Source of the DNA: Motilimonas pumila
GTDB taxonomy: Bacteria; Pseudomonadota; Gammaproteobacteria; Enterobacterales; CBDFNC01
Assembly: GCF_003596335.1 (NCBI RefSeq)
Contig: NZ_QZCH01000004.1
Location: 1-64,000 of the forward strand
Direction of reading: 5' to 3'
Length of the DNA stretch: 64,000 nucleotides
A program made the position numbers and the translations under genes. Below the pieces are notes generated by a model that was given only the letters and a program-made list of their open reading frames with translations, was not told where the DNA came from and searched no databases. Of this stretch, positions 8,750 to 17,889 are shown piece by piece (the stretch's first letter is position 1; each line of letters begins with the position of its first letter).

Positions 8750-10087
8750 CTAGCGCTCGCGAGTCGCCAAAAAATGTTTGAAAGCTAATGCACTATTCTT
8801 TAGCGTACGCTTTTGTGTTTGGTAGTCAACGTACACTAGGCCAAAGCGTTTATCGTAGCCTTCTGCCCACTCAAAATTGTCCATTAAACTCCAAGCAAAA
8901 TAACCGGCAACGTTAACCCCTTGGCGAATCGCCTTATCCACTGCCAATAAATGACGCTGGTAATAGGCCATACGCTGCTGGTCATCGACCACGCCATCCA
9001 CTAATTCATCTGCGGTAGCAGCGCCGTTCTCGGTGATATAAATGGGTGGCAATATATAACGCTGCTGAAAGCCTACCAGTAAGTCTGTCAGTGCTTGTGG
9101 GTAGACTTCCCAGCCCATATCAGTGAGCTCGACATGTTCAGCATTGGCGGCAACCACTTGATAGCCATGTTCAGCATCCGCTTTCACTCGATTACAGGTA
9201 TAAAAATTGATACCTAAAAAATCGATAGGAGCATGAATGATGGCCATATCGCCTGCTAATACCAACGGCATATCTTGGGGAAATAAAGCTTGAATGCTTT
9301 GTGGGTAACTGCCTTCAAAAATAGGCTGCATAAACCAATGGCTGTTATCATCTTCCGCAAACTGTTGCGCGCCATTGTCAGCCTCCGAAATGGCGTAGTT
9401 AGGGGTGAAATTCAGTACAATACCGTGCTGAGATTGCGGCGCATTACGACGTAAAATAGGCATGGCCAAGCCATGCGCTAACAGTAAGTGATGGGCGGCT
9501 TGGTACCCTGATTTTTGATTTTTAATTCCCGGCGCGTGTATGCCAAAGCGATAACCTAAATAAGCGCTGCACCAAGGTTCATTAAACGTGGCATAGCTGT
9601 CAATCCGGTTGCCAAAATGCTGGCTGACCACATCAGCGTAATGAGCAAATTGATAAGCCGTTTCACGGTTAAGCCAGCCGCCTTTGTCTTCAAGGTACTG
9701 AGGTAGATCCCAGTGATATAAAGTGACAGACACTTTAATACCCTTATCTGATAGCGCTTGAATGATTTGGTCATAAAAGGCCAAGCCGGCCTGATTAGTT
9801 GAGCCATCGGCGCGAATAATGCGCGGCCAAGCAATAGATAAACGGTAAGCGTCGACGCCCAGTGATGCAATCAAGTCCACGTCTTGCTGCCACAAATGAT
9901 AATGGTCGCATGCTATAGCACCGTTATCTTGGCCCTTTACCGCCCCTGGTTGCTGACAAAAGGTGTCCCATATTGAAGGCTCACGCTGGTCCTTATCGAT
10001 GCCACCTTCGATTTGATAAGAAGATGTAGCGACGCCAAAGGTAAAGTGTTTTGTAAGCAGTTTAGAGTCTGCGGGTAGTTGGTACAT
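8750..10087 (-). CDS. Beta-glucosidase, glycoside hydrolase family 1
   Basis: Cytoplasmic retaining glycosidase of 445 residues. The acid/base glutamate is in TFNEPWC near 165 and the nucleophile glutamate in ITENGAA near 355. The N-terminal FGVATSSYQIEGG and the C-terminal WSLMDNFEW segment are both standard GH1 signatures. I start it at the ATG at 10087 because GGGGGAG lies seven bases upstream; the frame is open five codons further to a TTG that lacks such a site. There is no signal peptide, so it would act on imported disaccharides such as cellobiose. No transporter or regulator is adjacent. Confidence 0.95.
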   Translation of the reverse strand: MYQLPADSKLLTKHFTFGVATSSYQIEGGIDKDQREPSIWDTFCQQPGAVKGQDNGAIACDHYHLWQQDVDLIASLGVDAYRLSIAWPRIIRADGSTNQAGLAFYDQIIQALSDKGIKVSVTLYHWDLPQYLEDKGGWLNRETAYQFAHYADVVSQHFGNRIDSYATFNEPWCSAYLGYRFGIHAPGIKNQKSGYQAAHHLLLAHGLAMPILRRNAPQSQHGIVLNFTPNYAISEADNGAQQFAEDDNSHWFMQPIFEGSYPQSIQALFPQDMPLVLAGDMAIIHAPIDFLGINFYTCNRVKADAEHGYQVVAANAEHVELTDMGWEVYPQALTDLLVGFQQRYILPPIYITENGAATADELVDGVVDDQQRMAYYQRHLLAVDKAIRQGVNVAGYFAWSLMDNFEWAEGYDKRFGLVYVDYQTQKRTLKNSALAFKHFLATRER

Positions 10088-10191
10088 TGGGTTCTCCCCC
10101 AATAAAGTAAATGCCTCATTGCCATCAATAAACCGTCCTTGTGCTTCTATTCACTGTATACTAAAGATGAATAAAATGAAGCCGTTATATT

Positions 10192-10791
10192 ATGAACTTT
10201 GTCGCTCACGCACACTTAGCCGGCACCGAACCTGAAATCATTGCAGGCTCCGTGGTTGGTGAATACATTAAAGGTAGCCAGCTTGATCATTTACCCAACA
10301 CTTTTGTCGCGGGAGTAAGGCTGCATCGAGCCACGGATGTGCATACCGACCAACACCCCTGGGTAAAGCAATGCATTACCAGTGTACCCGCTCAACATCG
10401 GCGCTTTGCTGGCATCGTATTGGATATTTGGTTTGATCATTTGCTCATTAAGCATTGGTCCGTTTTTTCTAACCAAGACTTTATTACCTTCACCGAGCAA
10501 ACCTATCGTCACATTACGCCGTACATCCATCTAACAAAAGACAAACACCAAGTCATATTGCAGCGTATGAAACAATACAACTGGTTTAATGCTTACCGCC
10601 GCCCCCAAGGGGTGCAAGGCGCCTGCGAACGACTTCAACAAAGGCTTAAGGGGCGCGCGGATTTGGTGGGTATTTTTCAATTAGTGGCCAATGATGACAA
10701 TATACGCCAAGGTTTTGAGGCCTTTTACCGTGATCAATTGGCATTTTGTCACCAATGGCGTGAGCAAAACATCACACCAGGCGAAGCTTAG
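10192..10791 (+). CDS. acpH: Acyl carrier protein phosphodiesterase
   Basis: Removes the 4'-phosphopantetheine arm from acyl carrier protein. The 199-residue protein has the AcpH start MNFVAHAHLAG and GSVVGEYIKG near 20-30. It also shows GVRLHRATDVHTDQHP near 45 and LDIWFDHLLIKHW near 85, which carry the metal-binding histidines and aspartates of the HD-like fold. The length equals E. coli AcpH (193). The ribosome site is weak. It is divergent from the GH1 gene and followed by an unrelated small secreted protein. Confidence 0.9.
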   Translation: MNFVAHAHLAGTEPEIIAGSVVGEYIKGSQLDHLPNTFVAGVRLHRATDVHTDQHPWVKQCITSVPAQHRRFAGIVLDIWFDHLLIKHWSVFSNQDFITFTEQTYRHITPYIHLTKDKHQVILQRMKQYNWFNAYRRPQGVQGACERLQQRLKGRADLVGIFQLVANDDNIRQGFEAFYRDQLAFCHQWREQNITPGEA

Positions 10792-10888
10792 GTTATGTAT
10801 GAATCAAACTTAATCGCTTGATGACTTGCCAAGTGGCACTGAAACAGTAAAGTAATAAGCAAATTTTAAATTGATTAATGGACTAACA

Positions 10889-11281
10889 ATGAACAAATTC
10901 AAAGCCCTTACCGCTAGCCTTTCTCTGTTGTGCTGCGCGGCCTTACCTTTGCAAGCAATGGCAAATGAGCAAGCGTCTACTTCAGAAGCAAAGACAACAG
11001 CGGCCAATGCCAGCCAACCGTGGAAGGGTCACTTTTTTCCCGACTTAAGTGGCCAGCCAAACGCTGAGCAGTTAAAAAAGATGATGCCTACCATCATCTT
11101 TACCGAGCAAGAAGTGATTGTAATGGCCAATGAAAAAGAAGCCGCGCGCGGCATCATCAGCGTGGAACAAGATAAAGCCTTAATTACCATTGGCGGTGCG
11201 ACTAAACACGGTCAATTCAGTGATAACTTTGGCCGCTTTAAGTTTGATGACTCTGAAAGCGAATATGTAAGGATCAAATAA
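10889..11281 (+). CDS. Small secreted hypothetical protein
   Basis: About 130 residues with a clear Sec signal peptide (MNKFKALTASLSLLCCAALP, cleavage likely after AMA near 24), so it is periplasmic. The mature part contains MPTIIFTEQEVIVM and a C-terminal FGRFKFDDSESEYVRIK, mostly beta-strand in character. I start at the ATG at 10889 because it opens the signal peptide; an in-frame ATG at 10871 would add six residues. I do not recognise the family. It lies just after acpH and converges on the second lipoprotein gene. Confidence 0.7.
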   Translation: MNKFKALTASLSLLCCAALPLQAMANEQASTSEAKTTAANASQPWKGHFFPDLSGQPNAEQLKKMMPTIIFTEQEVIVMANEKEAARGIISVEQDKALITIGGATKHGQFSDNFGRFKFDDSESEYVRIK

Positions 11282-11314
11282 GGCTAACCAAAGGCTAGCC
11301 TTAAATTCTAATGT

Positions 11315-11335
11315 CCACTTGGCGCTCAGCGCCAA
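11315..11335. terminator. Strong hairpin between convergent genes
   Basis: Perfect 9-bp stem ACTTGGCGC/GCGCCAAGT with a 3-base loop, ten bases beyond the lipoprotein stop and after the small secreted gene. There is no T-run, so it may act as an end-protecting structure or a weak bidirectional terminator. A second, weaker AAGGCTA/TAGCCTT hairpin lies at 11280-11302. Confidence 0.5.
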
Positions 11336-11345
11336 GTACATAGCT

Positions 11346-13448
11346 CTACTCGGTTACACCGATAATGCCACTGGCAGAGCCTTGATTACCCGTCGCATCT
11401 GTCAAGATTCCCGATACAGAGTAGCTGCCAAGGGGCAAATCAGTTGGCAGTGTAAATGGCGCAGCTCCCATATCTTCCGAATCATAATCAATCTCATTTG
11501 CTGCTGTGCCTTCGACACTGGCAACCACTGCACCATTCATATCTGTAAACTCTAACCGGTAGCTAACAGGGTAATCGAAGTCAAAGTCCATCAACAAAAA
11601 GCTCATACTTTGCCCCTGCGGCATAATATGACCCGTTAATATCGCCAATGGCGCCAAGTTCTGAATTTCTGCATCCTGCAAAATGGCCTTGTCGCCATCA
11701 TCACTGGTTTCAAAGCCGGAAACGGTACCATTCACGTTAAAGGTTTTAGCCTGCGCTTCTTGCTCTGCGTTTATGCCTTGGTAGAAGTCCGAGAAAGTGT
11801 AAAATTGATAATCGATGTCACACTCAACATCCATGCTGTATTGACCATTTGCTTGGGCTTGGGTGAAGCCAAAGTTCATGTACCCTTCTGTGTTGGTAGG
11901 GAAAGCATAGAGCCAGCCCGAGTTCTCATCGGTACTACCGCCTGCAGCACGCGTCACCGTACCTGACACGCTACACATATCCGGTTTTTGCACCGTTATC
12001 ACTTGCACTTCACCACAACTTTCTTGTTCAGAAAGTTGAATATCACTGGCTAGATAAGTGCCTGATTGATAACCCCAATGACGTAACGATGCGGTACGCT
12101 GAGTATTGTCTGGGTTGAGTAAGGTAGTGCTCAAAGCAACACTACCTTGACCATCTGTCACGGCATAAGTATCAGAAAAGCTGCGATTGCCACTAGGATC
12201 AGATAAGAAAACATAGCTGCCAGCAACCGGGTTACCACTTGGATTCAGTAACTTAACATTTGCACATAACTCTACTGGCGTATCAAAGAGTAAGGGGTAA
12301 TCTAAATTCCACCAATCTCGTAAGAAATCGTCATTACTTACCACAACTTCTAAGTAATAATTATCCGCTGGACAGTCAAATACCTGTTGATTATCAGGCA
12401 CAATAGAGTCATCCGCGGCATTAAACACATCACCATAACCAAGCAGGTCCCAGTCACCGGCATTAGGGTTATAAGTGTAAACGGGAATTTGAAAGCCCGC
12501 TTTATCGCTATTGGCATCTTGCAACTGCTCCAAAGATGCACAACTGCCAGCAGGGATTGTACGTGTAATCATGGTTGGCGCGGCATTGCGAGCAACTAAC
12601 TCACCTTGCTCTGCAGCTCTTGCGATGGCCCCGCTTAGGGTTTGACCGTCTTGATCTCGGATCTCTGCAAAAGAAAAAGCAACCGATACTAAGGTATTGC
12701 CATCGCTGTCGCGGTAAGCGCCTGGGAAAGCTTCAGATTCTTCCGCGTCTGTCGGATCATAGTTAGCAATGCGACCAGATAATGCTGAAGTAGAGGCCGG
12801 TAAACTGTCCGCTGGAATATCAATTCTGATTTCTTCCATTAGGGAGTTACGTGGTACTGGACCATTACCATCTACCACAATGCTTCGGCCACTTGGCATT
12901 TTATGCACAGCAAAGCTAAACGTATCTTGACGTAAACCAGAGCGAGCAATGGTATTGCCTTTTTGCACTACAACTTGGTTCACCTGCTGTAAATTGACTT
13001 GCAGCTCAGAGTTAAAGTCACTTGCAGCATCAAAGTCAAAGGTTTTACTGTAACTGGCGTAGCCATCACTCGAAGCAGTCACCACTAAACTGCCGCCATC
13101 TGATGCCAGCTGAATAGCACTATCAAACAGAACTTGCCCCATGGTTTGTTGTAATTGTTCTTCAAATTGCTGCACAAGTTCACCTGCCGCATTTAAAGAC
13201 ACAAGACTTATCTTAAAGACACTACTGTCAGTCAGGCCAGGAGCATTTATCACCCCTTTAACACTGCGTGGTTCCGTTGCCGTTGTCACTGGCGCCGGTG
13301 AAGGAGTAACAACAGGCGCTAGCGTTGGCTCAACTGAAGTGGAACCTCCATCAGAATCATCACTTGAGCTACCTGAGCCACCACAACCTACTAAAGCGAT
13401 GGCAGCTGACAACGCGAGGTATAGAGGTGCTTTTTTGAACATCAACAT
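11346..13448 (-). CDS. Secreted lipoprotein with six conserved cysteines (paralog of 5241-7241)
   Basis: A 700-residue lipoprotein. The signal peptide MLMFKKAPLYLALSAAIALV ends at a GCGGSG lipobox (cysteine near 23), and a Ser/Asp/Pro-rich linker to about residue 60 spans the periplasm or surface. The six later cysteines lie in GSCASL, FDCPAD, ELCANV, ESCGEV, DMCSVSG and VECDID, each matching one in the paralog 4 kb away. SGNPVAGSYVFLSDPSG followed by TDGQGSVALST looks like a carboxypeptidase-regulatory-like beta sandwich. The start at 13448 has AAGGA ten bases upstream. The acidic composition suits a marine surface protein. The function is unknown. Confidence 0.85.
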   Translation of the reverse strand: MLMFKKAPLYLALSAAIALVGCGGSGSSSDDSDGGSTSVEPTLAPVVTPSPAPVTTATEPRSVKGVINAPGLTDSSVFKISLVSLNAAGELVQQFEEQLQQTMGQVLFDSAIQLASDGGSLVVTASSDGYASYSKTFDFDAASDFNSELQVNLQQVNQVVVQKGNTIARSGLRQDTFSFAVHKMPSGRSIVVDGNGPVPRNSLMEEIRIDIPADSLPASTSALSGRIANYDPTDAEESEAFPGAYRDSDGNTLVSVAFSFAEIRDQDGQTLSGAIARAAEQGELVARNAAPTMITRTIPAGSCASLEQLQDANSDKAGFQIPVYTYNPNAGDWDLLGYGDVFNAADDSIVPDNQQVFDCPADNYYLEVVVSNDDFLRDWWNLDYPLLFDTPVELCANVKLLNPSGNPVAGSYVFLSDPSGNRSFSDTYAVTDGQGSVALSTTLLNPDNTQRTASLRHWGYQSGTYLASDIQLSEQESCGEVQVITVQKPDMCSVSGTVTRAAGGSTDENSGWLYAFPTNTEGYMNFGFTQAQANGQYSMDVECDIDYQFYTFSDFYQGINAEQEAQAKTFNVNGTVSGFETSDDGDKAILQDAEIQNLAPLAILTGHIMPQGQSMSFLLMDFDFDYPVSYRLEFTDMNGAVVASVEGTAANEIDYDSEDMGAAPFTLPTDLPLGSYSVSGILTDATGNQGSASGIIGVTE

Positions 13449-13687
13449 GCAAGTATCGTCCTTGTTATATATGAATAAGAATAAATATCAGTAATAAAAA
13501 CGATAAAATCATAAACAAAAAGTCAATTAAGACCAATAATCAAACAACTCTCGCATGCGTTTTTGTTACCCTAGTCATTAAATAGCAGCATCTATTACCA
13601 CCGTATTCCTTCGCTTAGTGCTTTTTAGTTGCGTCCTTTTTTGCTACATTAAGCCGCTTTTATTACCCCCGCATTCGAGAATAAAGC

Positions 13688-14311
13688 ATGTCAGTTACAG
13701 GTACCTTATACATAGTGTCAGCCCCAAGTGGTGCTGGTAAGTCTAGCCTTATCAAAGCACTGCTTGAGCAAACCCAAGGAAATGCTCTGCAAGTATCTGT
13801 TTCTCACACCACTCGCGACCCTCGCCCCGGTGAGGTTAACGGTCAACATTATCACTTTGTAGGCAAAGCTGAATTTCAGCAAATGATCGCGCAAGATGAT
13901 TTTTTTGAATGGGCAGAAGTGTTTGGTAATTTCTATGGCACGTCCAAAAAAGCGATAGAAGCCAGCTTAGCCCAAGGCATAGACGTATTTCTTGATATTG
14001 ACTGGCAAGGCGCGCGCCAAGTGAAGCAGCTCATGCCAGCTTCAAAAGGAATTTTCATTTTACCGCCAAGCCGCGAAGCCTTAGAGCAGCGCCTCCAAAA
14101 TCGTGGCCAAGACAGTGATGACGTAATAGCCAAGCGAATGGCAGAAGCGCAATCAGAAATGTCTCACTATAATGAATACGACTTTTTAATCATTAATGAT
14201 GACTTTGAACAAGCCGTGGCCGAATTTGGCGCAATTATTCAGGGTCAACGCTTAAATACTGAGCGCCAAAGCGCTTTACACCATGTAAGCTTGGCTCAGT
14301 TACTGGCATAA
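13688..14311 (+). CDS. gmk: Guanylate kinase
   Basis: Phosphorylates GMP to GDP in the cytoplasm. The 207 residues show the P-loop [16 protein letters not shown] at 10-25. The GMP-binding [20 protein letters not shown] follows at 37-56, and the lid [19 protein letters not shown] near 120-140. It starts the gmk-rpoZ-spoT-trmH group conserved in gammaproteobacteria, although an ERIC-like repeat separates it from rpoZ here. The ribosome site before the ATG is weak (GAGAATAAAGC). Confidence 0.97.
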   Translation: MSVTGTLYIVSAPSGAGKSSLIKALLEQTQGNALQVSVSHTTRDPRPGEVNGQHYHFVGKAEFQQMIAQDDFFEWAEVFGNFYGTSKKAIEASLAQGIDVFLDIDWQGARQVKQLMPASKGIFILPPSREALEQRLQNRGQDSDDVIAKRMAEAQSEMSHYNEYDFLIINDDFEQAVAEFGAIIQGQRLNTERQSALHHVSLAQLLA

Positions 14312-14333
14312 AGCAGTATCTGGTGGTACTGTC

Positions 14334-14461
14334 TATACTCTTCATACTTGAAGCTGCAGCTTTGTTAACTGCGCCAATTTACCCTAATCACATAGAACAC
14401 CTATGCTCATAGGGCTAAATTGGTATGTTGCCGCACTGCAACTCCAATTATCTTGAGTATA
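14334..14461. repeat. ERIC-like (IRU) palindromic repeat, about 128 bp
   Basis: The element begins TATACTCTTCATACTTGAAG and ends CTTGAGTATA, so its ends are inverted repeats. The core pairs ACCCTAATCACATAGA with CTATGCTCATAGGGCT. The length, TATACTC ends, CTGCA boxes and central CATAG/CTATG are those of the enterobacterial repetitive intergenic consensus element known from enterobacteria and Vibrio. The core differs in sequence from the enteric GACTGGGG/CCCCAGGAGC version. It sits wholly between gmk and rpoZ and would form a long hairpin in a read-through transcript. It is the only copy I found in the window. Confidence 0.8.
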
Positions 14462-14555
14462 ACTTAGGAAGTACAAATTAAGTCGAAATGGATCTAGATC
14501 TCCCCTGACTTAGCTTGTATAATTTTGCGTCGTTTTTTAATTTCGGAGTCCTTAG

Positions 14556-14831
14556 ATGGCACGCGTAACTGTAGAAGATGCTGTAGAGAAGGTTGGCAAC
14601 CGTTTTGATTTGATCCTAGTAGCGGCACGTCGCGCCCGTCAAATTGCGGTACAAGGTAAAGAGCCTTTAGTAGATGAAGAAAATGATAAGCCTACAGTCA
14701 TTGCTTTACGTGAAATCGAAGAAGGTTTAGTGACTTCACAAACAATGGATGTACAAGATCGCCAAGAGCAGCAAGAACAAGACGCTGCCGAGCTAGCTGC
14801 AGTAGCAGCGATTGCTGAAGGTCGCGGTTAA
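14556..14831 (+). CDS. rpoZ: RNA polymerase omega subunit
   Basis: Small RNA polymerase subunit that helps assemble beta-prime and forms part of a ppGpp site. The 91 residues begin [19 protein letters not shown] and continue [21 protein letters not shown], both characteristic of omega. GGAGT lies upstream of the ATG. A strong terminator follows, so spoT probably has separate transcription as well. A gene for a ppGpp target directly before the ppGpp enzyme is the usual arrangement in this group. Confidence 0.97.
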   Translation: MARVTVEDAVEKVGNRFDLILVAARRARQIAVQGKEPLVDEENDKPTVIALREIEEGLVTSQTMDVQDRQEQQEQDAAELAAVAAIAEGRG

Positions 14832-14844
14832 TCCCATCTTTCTT

Positions 14845-14873
14845 AAAAAAGCACCCTTTATGGGTGCTTTTTT
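14845..14873 (+). terminator. Rho-independent terminator after rpoZ
   Basis: Stem AAAAAAGCACCC/GGGTGCTTTTTT with loop TTTAT, immediately after rpoZ and about 75 bases before spoT. Confidence 0.9.
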
Positions 14874-14946
14874 GATCAAAAAACTCACCATTCGGTGCAG
14901 AGTTTAGTATCTTCAATGTAATAGCCTAGAAGAGTCGGGGACGAGT

Positions 14947-17076
14947 TTGTACATCTTTGAAAGCCTACAAACACTGGCAGCCAGTTATTTGCCTGTGGAA
15001 CAACAACAGCAGCTGAAACAAGTTTATATCGTGGCACGTGATGCTCATGAGGGACAGTTTCGTTCTAGTGGTGAACCGTATATTACTCACCCTGTTGCCG
15101 TTTCTTATATCCTGGCAGAAATGCGGTTGGATTATGAAACCCTCGCCGCAGCACTCTTGCATGACGTTATCGAAGATACCGACACCACCCAAGAAGACTT
15201 GGCCGAAATGTTTGGCGAAACCATTGCTGAACTCGTAGAGGGCGTCAGCAAGCTCGACAAACTTAAGTTTCGCGATCGCAAAGAAGCACAAGCAGAAAAC
15301 TTTCGTAAAATGGTCATGGCCATGGTGCAAGACATTCGTGTGGTATTGATCAAGTTAGCTGACCGTACCCACAATATGCGTACCCTTGGCGCTCTTCGCC
15401 CTGATAAACGTCGCCGTATTGCCAACGAAACCTTGGAAGTGTTCTCGCCCATCGCCAATCGTTTGGGTATTCACAACATTAAAAACGAATTGGAAGAACT
15501 CGGCTTTCAAGCCTTGTATCCAATGCGTTACCGAGTCCTCAAAGAGTCGGTTCGCCGCGCGCGCGGTAACCGTCGTGAAGTGATGGATAATATCCACGCA
15601 GAGGTCGCAGGCCGGTTAGAAGACGTTGGCATTGATGCGCAAGTATTAGGCCGCGAGAAAAACTTATTTAGCATTTACAATAAAATGCGTAGCAAAGAGC
15701 TGCAGTTCCATGAAGTCATGGACATTTATGCATTTCGTATTTTGGTTAACAATCTTGATACTTGCTACCGAGTATTAGGGCAAATGCACAGCTTGTTTAA
15801 GCCTCGTCCCGGTCGCTTTAAAGATTATATCGCCATTCCTAAAGCCAACGGTTATCAGTCACTGCATACCTCTTTAGTTGGCCCGCATGGGGTACCGGTC
15901 GAGATCCAGATCCGTACTGAAGACATGGATCAAATGGCAGACAAAGGTGTCGCGGCGCATTGGTCTTATAAACAAAATGGTGACGGCTCTGGCACAACGG
16001 CTCAAGTAAGGGCGCGCCGTTGGATGCAAAGCTTGTTTGAGCTGCAGCAAAGCGCGGGCAGTTCGTTTGAATTTGTTGAAAGCGTAAAAACTGAGCTCTT
16101 CCCTGATGAAATCTACGTATTTACCCCTGAAGGTCGTATCATTGAGTTACCTTTAGGCGCGACAGCGGTAGATTTTGCTTACGCGGTGCATACCGATGTA
16201 GGGAATGCCTGCGTAGGGGCCCGTGTTGACCGCCAACCGTACCCGCTGAGCCGTAAACTCAAAAATGGCCAAGCCGTTGAGATTATTACCGCACCAGGTG
16301 CACGGCCTAACGCAGCTTGGCTCAACTATGTGGTGACGGGTAAAGCCCGTAATACCATTCGCCAAATGTTGAAAAACCTGCAACTGGAAGAGTCCATTAA
16401 TTTAGGCCGCCGCTTATTAAATCATGCCCTAGGCAGTAAAACGTTAGCCGATATTGCACCAGAGAACATCCAAAAGGTACTGTCAGATACTAAGCAAGAA
16501 TGCTTGGAAGACTTACTGGCAGACATTGGCTTGGGAAATGCGATGAGCATCGTTATAGCCCGTCGCTTCTTGGGCAATGCCGATGAGTTGACGCCTACCG
16601 ATAATGAGCAAGGCAAAATGCCCATTAAAGGTGCCGAAGGCATGTTGGTGACATACGCTAACTGTTGCCGCCCTATTCCTGGTGACCCGATTATTGCCCA
16701 TATCAGCCCAGGTAAAGGCTTAGTCATCCACGTGGATACCTGTCGTAACATTCAACCTCACCTAGATGAAGCTGATAAGTACATGCAAGTAGAATGGGAT
16801 ATGTCGTTGGAAGCCGAGCACGAATATCGCACTGAAATCCGCGTCGAGCTCATTAACCATCAAGGTGTACTTGCCGATTTAACCAATGCGGTGTCGGCAA
16901 CCGGCTCCAACATTCATAATATTGCCACCGAAGAAAAAGATGGTCGAGTGTACGTTGTCGATTTATTAATCACCACCAAAAACCGTATTCACTTGGCTAA
17001 CATCATGAGAAAGATCCGTGTGCTGCAAGACGTGACCAAGGTGTCACGCAATCGCAACCGCTCTCTCAAGAAATAA
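14947..17076 (+). CDS. spoT: Bifunctional (p)ppGpp synthetase and hydrolase
   Basis: Controls the stringent-response alarmone, mainly as hydrolase. The 709 residues have the HD hydrolase domain first (ALLHDVIEDT near 70 and KLADRTHNMRTL near 140). The synthetase region with GRFKDYIAIPKANGYQSLHT lies near 295, the TGS domain near 395-450 (VFTPEGRIIELPLGATAVDFAYAVH), and a C-terminal ACT domain. The start is a TTG at 14947 with GGGGA upstream; it gives MYIFESLQTL, matching the MYLFESL start of E. coli SpoT. It is followed by trmH but not recG. Confidence 0.97.
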   Translation: MYIFESLQTLAASYLPVEQQQQLKQVYIVARDAHEGQFRSSGEPYITHPVAVSYILAEMRLDYETLAAALLHDVIEDTDTTQEDLAEMFGETIAELVEGVSKLDKLKFRDRKEAQAENFRKMVMAMVQDIRVVLIKLADRTHNMRTLGALRPDKRRRIANETLEVFSPIANRLGIHNIKNELEELGFQALYPMRYRVLKESVRRARGNRREVMDNIHAEVAGRLEDVGIDAQVLGREKNLFSIYNKMRSKELQFHEVMDIYAFRILVNNLDTCYRVLGQMHSLFKPRPGRFKDYIAIPKANGYQSLHTSLVGPHGVPVEIQIRTEDMDQMADKGVAAHWSYKQNGDGSGTTAQVRARRWMQSLFELQQSAGSSFEFVESVKTELFPDEIYVFTPEGRIIELPLGATAVDFAYAVHTDVGNACVGARVDRQPYPLSRKLKNGQAVEIITAPGARPNAAWLNYVVTGKARNTIRQMLKNLQLEESINLGRRLLNHALGSKTLADIAPENIQKVLSDTKQECLEDLLADIGLGNAMSIVIARRFLGNADELTPTDNEQGKMPIKGAEGMLVTYANCCRPIPGDPIIAHISPGKGLVIHVDTCRNIQPHLDEADKYMQVEWDMSLEAEHEYRTEIRVELINHQGVLADLTNAVSATGSNIHNIATEEKDGRVYVVDLLITTKNRIHLANIMRKIRVLQDVTKVSRNRNRSLKK

Positions 17077-17111
17077 AGCTAGTACTAAGAACCCGTATTT
17101 AGAGAAATAGT

Positions 17112-17828
17112 ATGACTCCAGAGCGCTTCGCCAGAATTGACCAAATGCTTAAACGCCGCCAACCAGACCTAACGGTTTGCATGGAAAAAGTGCACAAGCC
17201 CCACAACCTCGCAGCCATTGTAAGAACGTGCGACGCCGTTGGCATCAGCGATATTCACGCCGTATGGGATGAGCCTAAAATGAAGCTATCGGGCCATACT
17301 GCGACGGGTAGCCAAAACTGGGTGAAAGTACATGCTCACGATGATGTGACAAATGCCATAGGCGCGCTCAAGCAACAAGGCATGCAAATTATCGCCACTA
17401 ATTTGTCAGCCACTGCGGTAGACTTTAGACAAATCGATTACACTAAACCCACGGCCATTTTAATGGGCCAAGAAAAAGACGGCATCACCCCTGAGGCGCT
17501 AGCGTTAGCCGATCAAGACGTCATTATACCTATGGTAGGCATGGTGCAATCTTTAAATGTTTCTGTGGCAACAGCATTAATGCTATACGAAGCGCAGCGC
17601 CAACGTGAAGCTGCGGGCTTGTATCAACCCGCCGACAAAATTACCAAACAAGAGCGCGACCGCATCATGTTTGAGGGTGGTCACCCAATCTTTGCTAAAG
17701 TCTGTCGTCAAAAAGGATTACCCTACCCTGAAATTGATGATGAAGGCCAAATTCTTGCCCCGGACTCTTGGTGGAAGAAAGTGCAAATGAGTCAAAGTGC
17801 TTGGCAGCACATTGATGATGACGAGTAA
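17112..17828 (+). CDS. trmH: tRNA (guanosine-18-2'-O)-methyltransferase
   Basis: SPOUT-class enzyme that methylates G18 in the tRNA D-loop. The 238 residues have motif 1 KPHNLAAIVRTCDAVG near 30-45, motif 2 ILMGQEKDGIT near 120 and motif 3 IPMVGMVQSLNVSVATALML near 140-160, which together form the trefoil knot. It lies 35 bases after spoT. In E. coli recG follows directly; here a terminator and about 7 kb of other genes come first. Confidence 0.96.
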   Translation: MTPERFARIDQMLKRRQPDLTVCMEKVHKPHNLAAIVRTCDAVGISDIHAVWDEPKMKLSGHTATGSQNWVKVHAHDDVTNAIGALKQQGMQIIATNLSATAVDFRQIDYTKPTAILMGQEKDGITPEALALADQDVIIPMVGMVQSLNVSVATALMLYEAQRQREAAGLYQPADKITKQERDRIMFEGGHPIFAKVCRQKGLPYPEIDDEGQILAPDSWWKKVQMSQSAWQHIDDDE

Positions 17829-17838
17829 TCGTCGGCAA

Positions 17839-17869
17839 TAAAAAGGCAGCGTTTAAGCTGCCTTTTTTA
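17839..17869. terminator. Bidirectional terminator between trmH and the YbaK-like gene
   Basis: AAAAAGGCAGC, loop GTTTAA, GCTGCCTTTTTT. The stem is flanked by A- and T-runs, so it can serve both convergent genes. Confidence 0.9.
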
Positions 17870-17889
17870 ATTCCGTAATCAAGCTACTA

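Noticed and set aside
9556..9870. 104-codon frame inside the GH1 gene
   Set aside because: Same strand, other frame of a well-supported glycosidase; no ribosome site or family pattern.
15132..15458. 108-codon frame antisense to spoT
   Set aside because: It covers the conserved HD domain of spoT and has no independent support.
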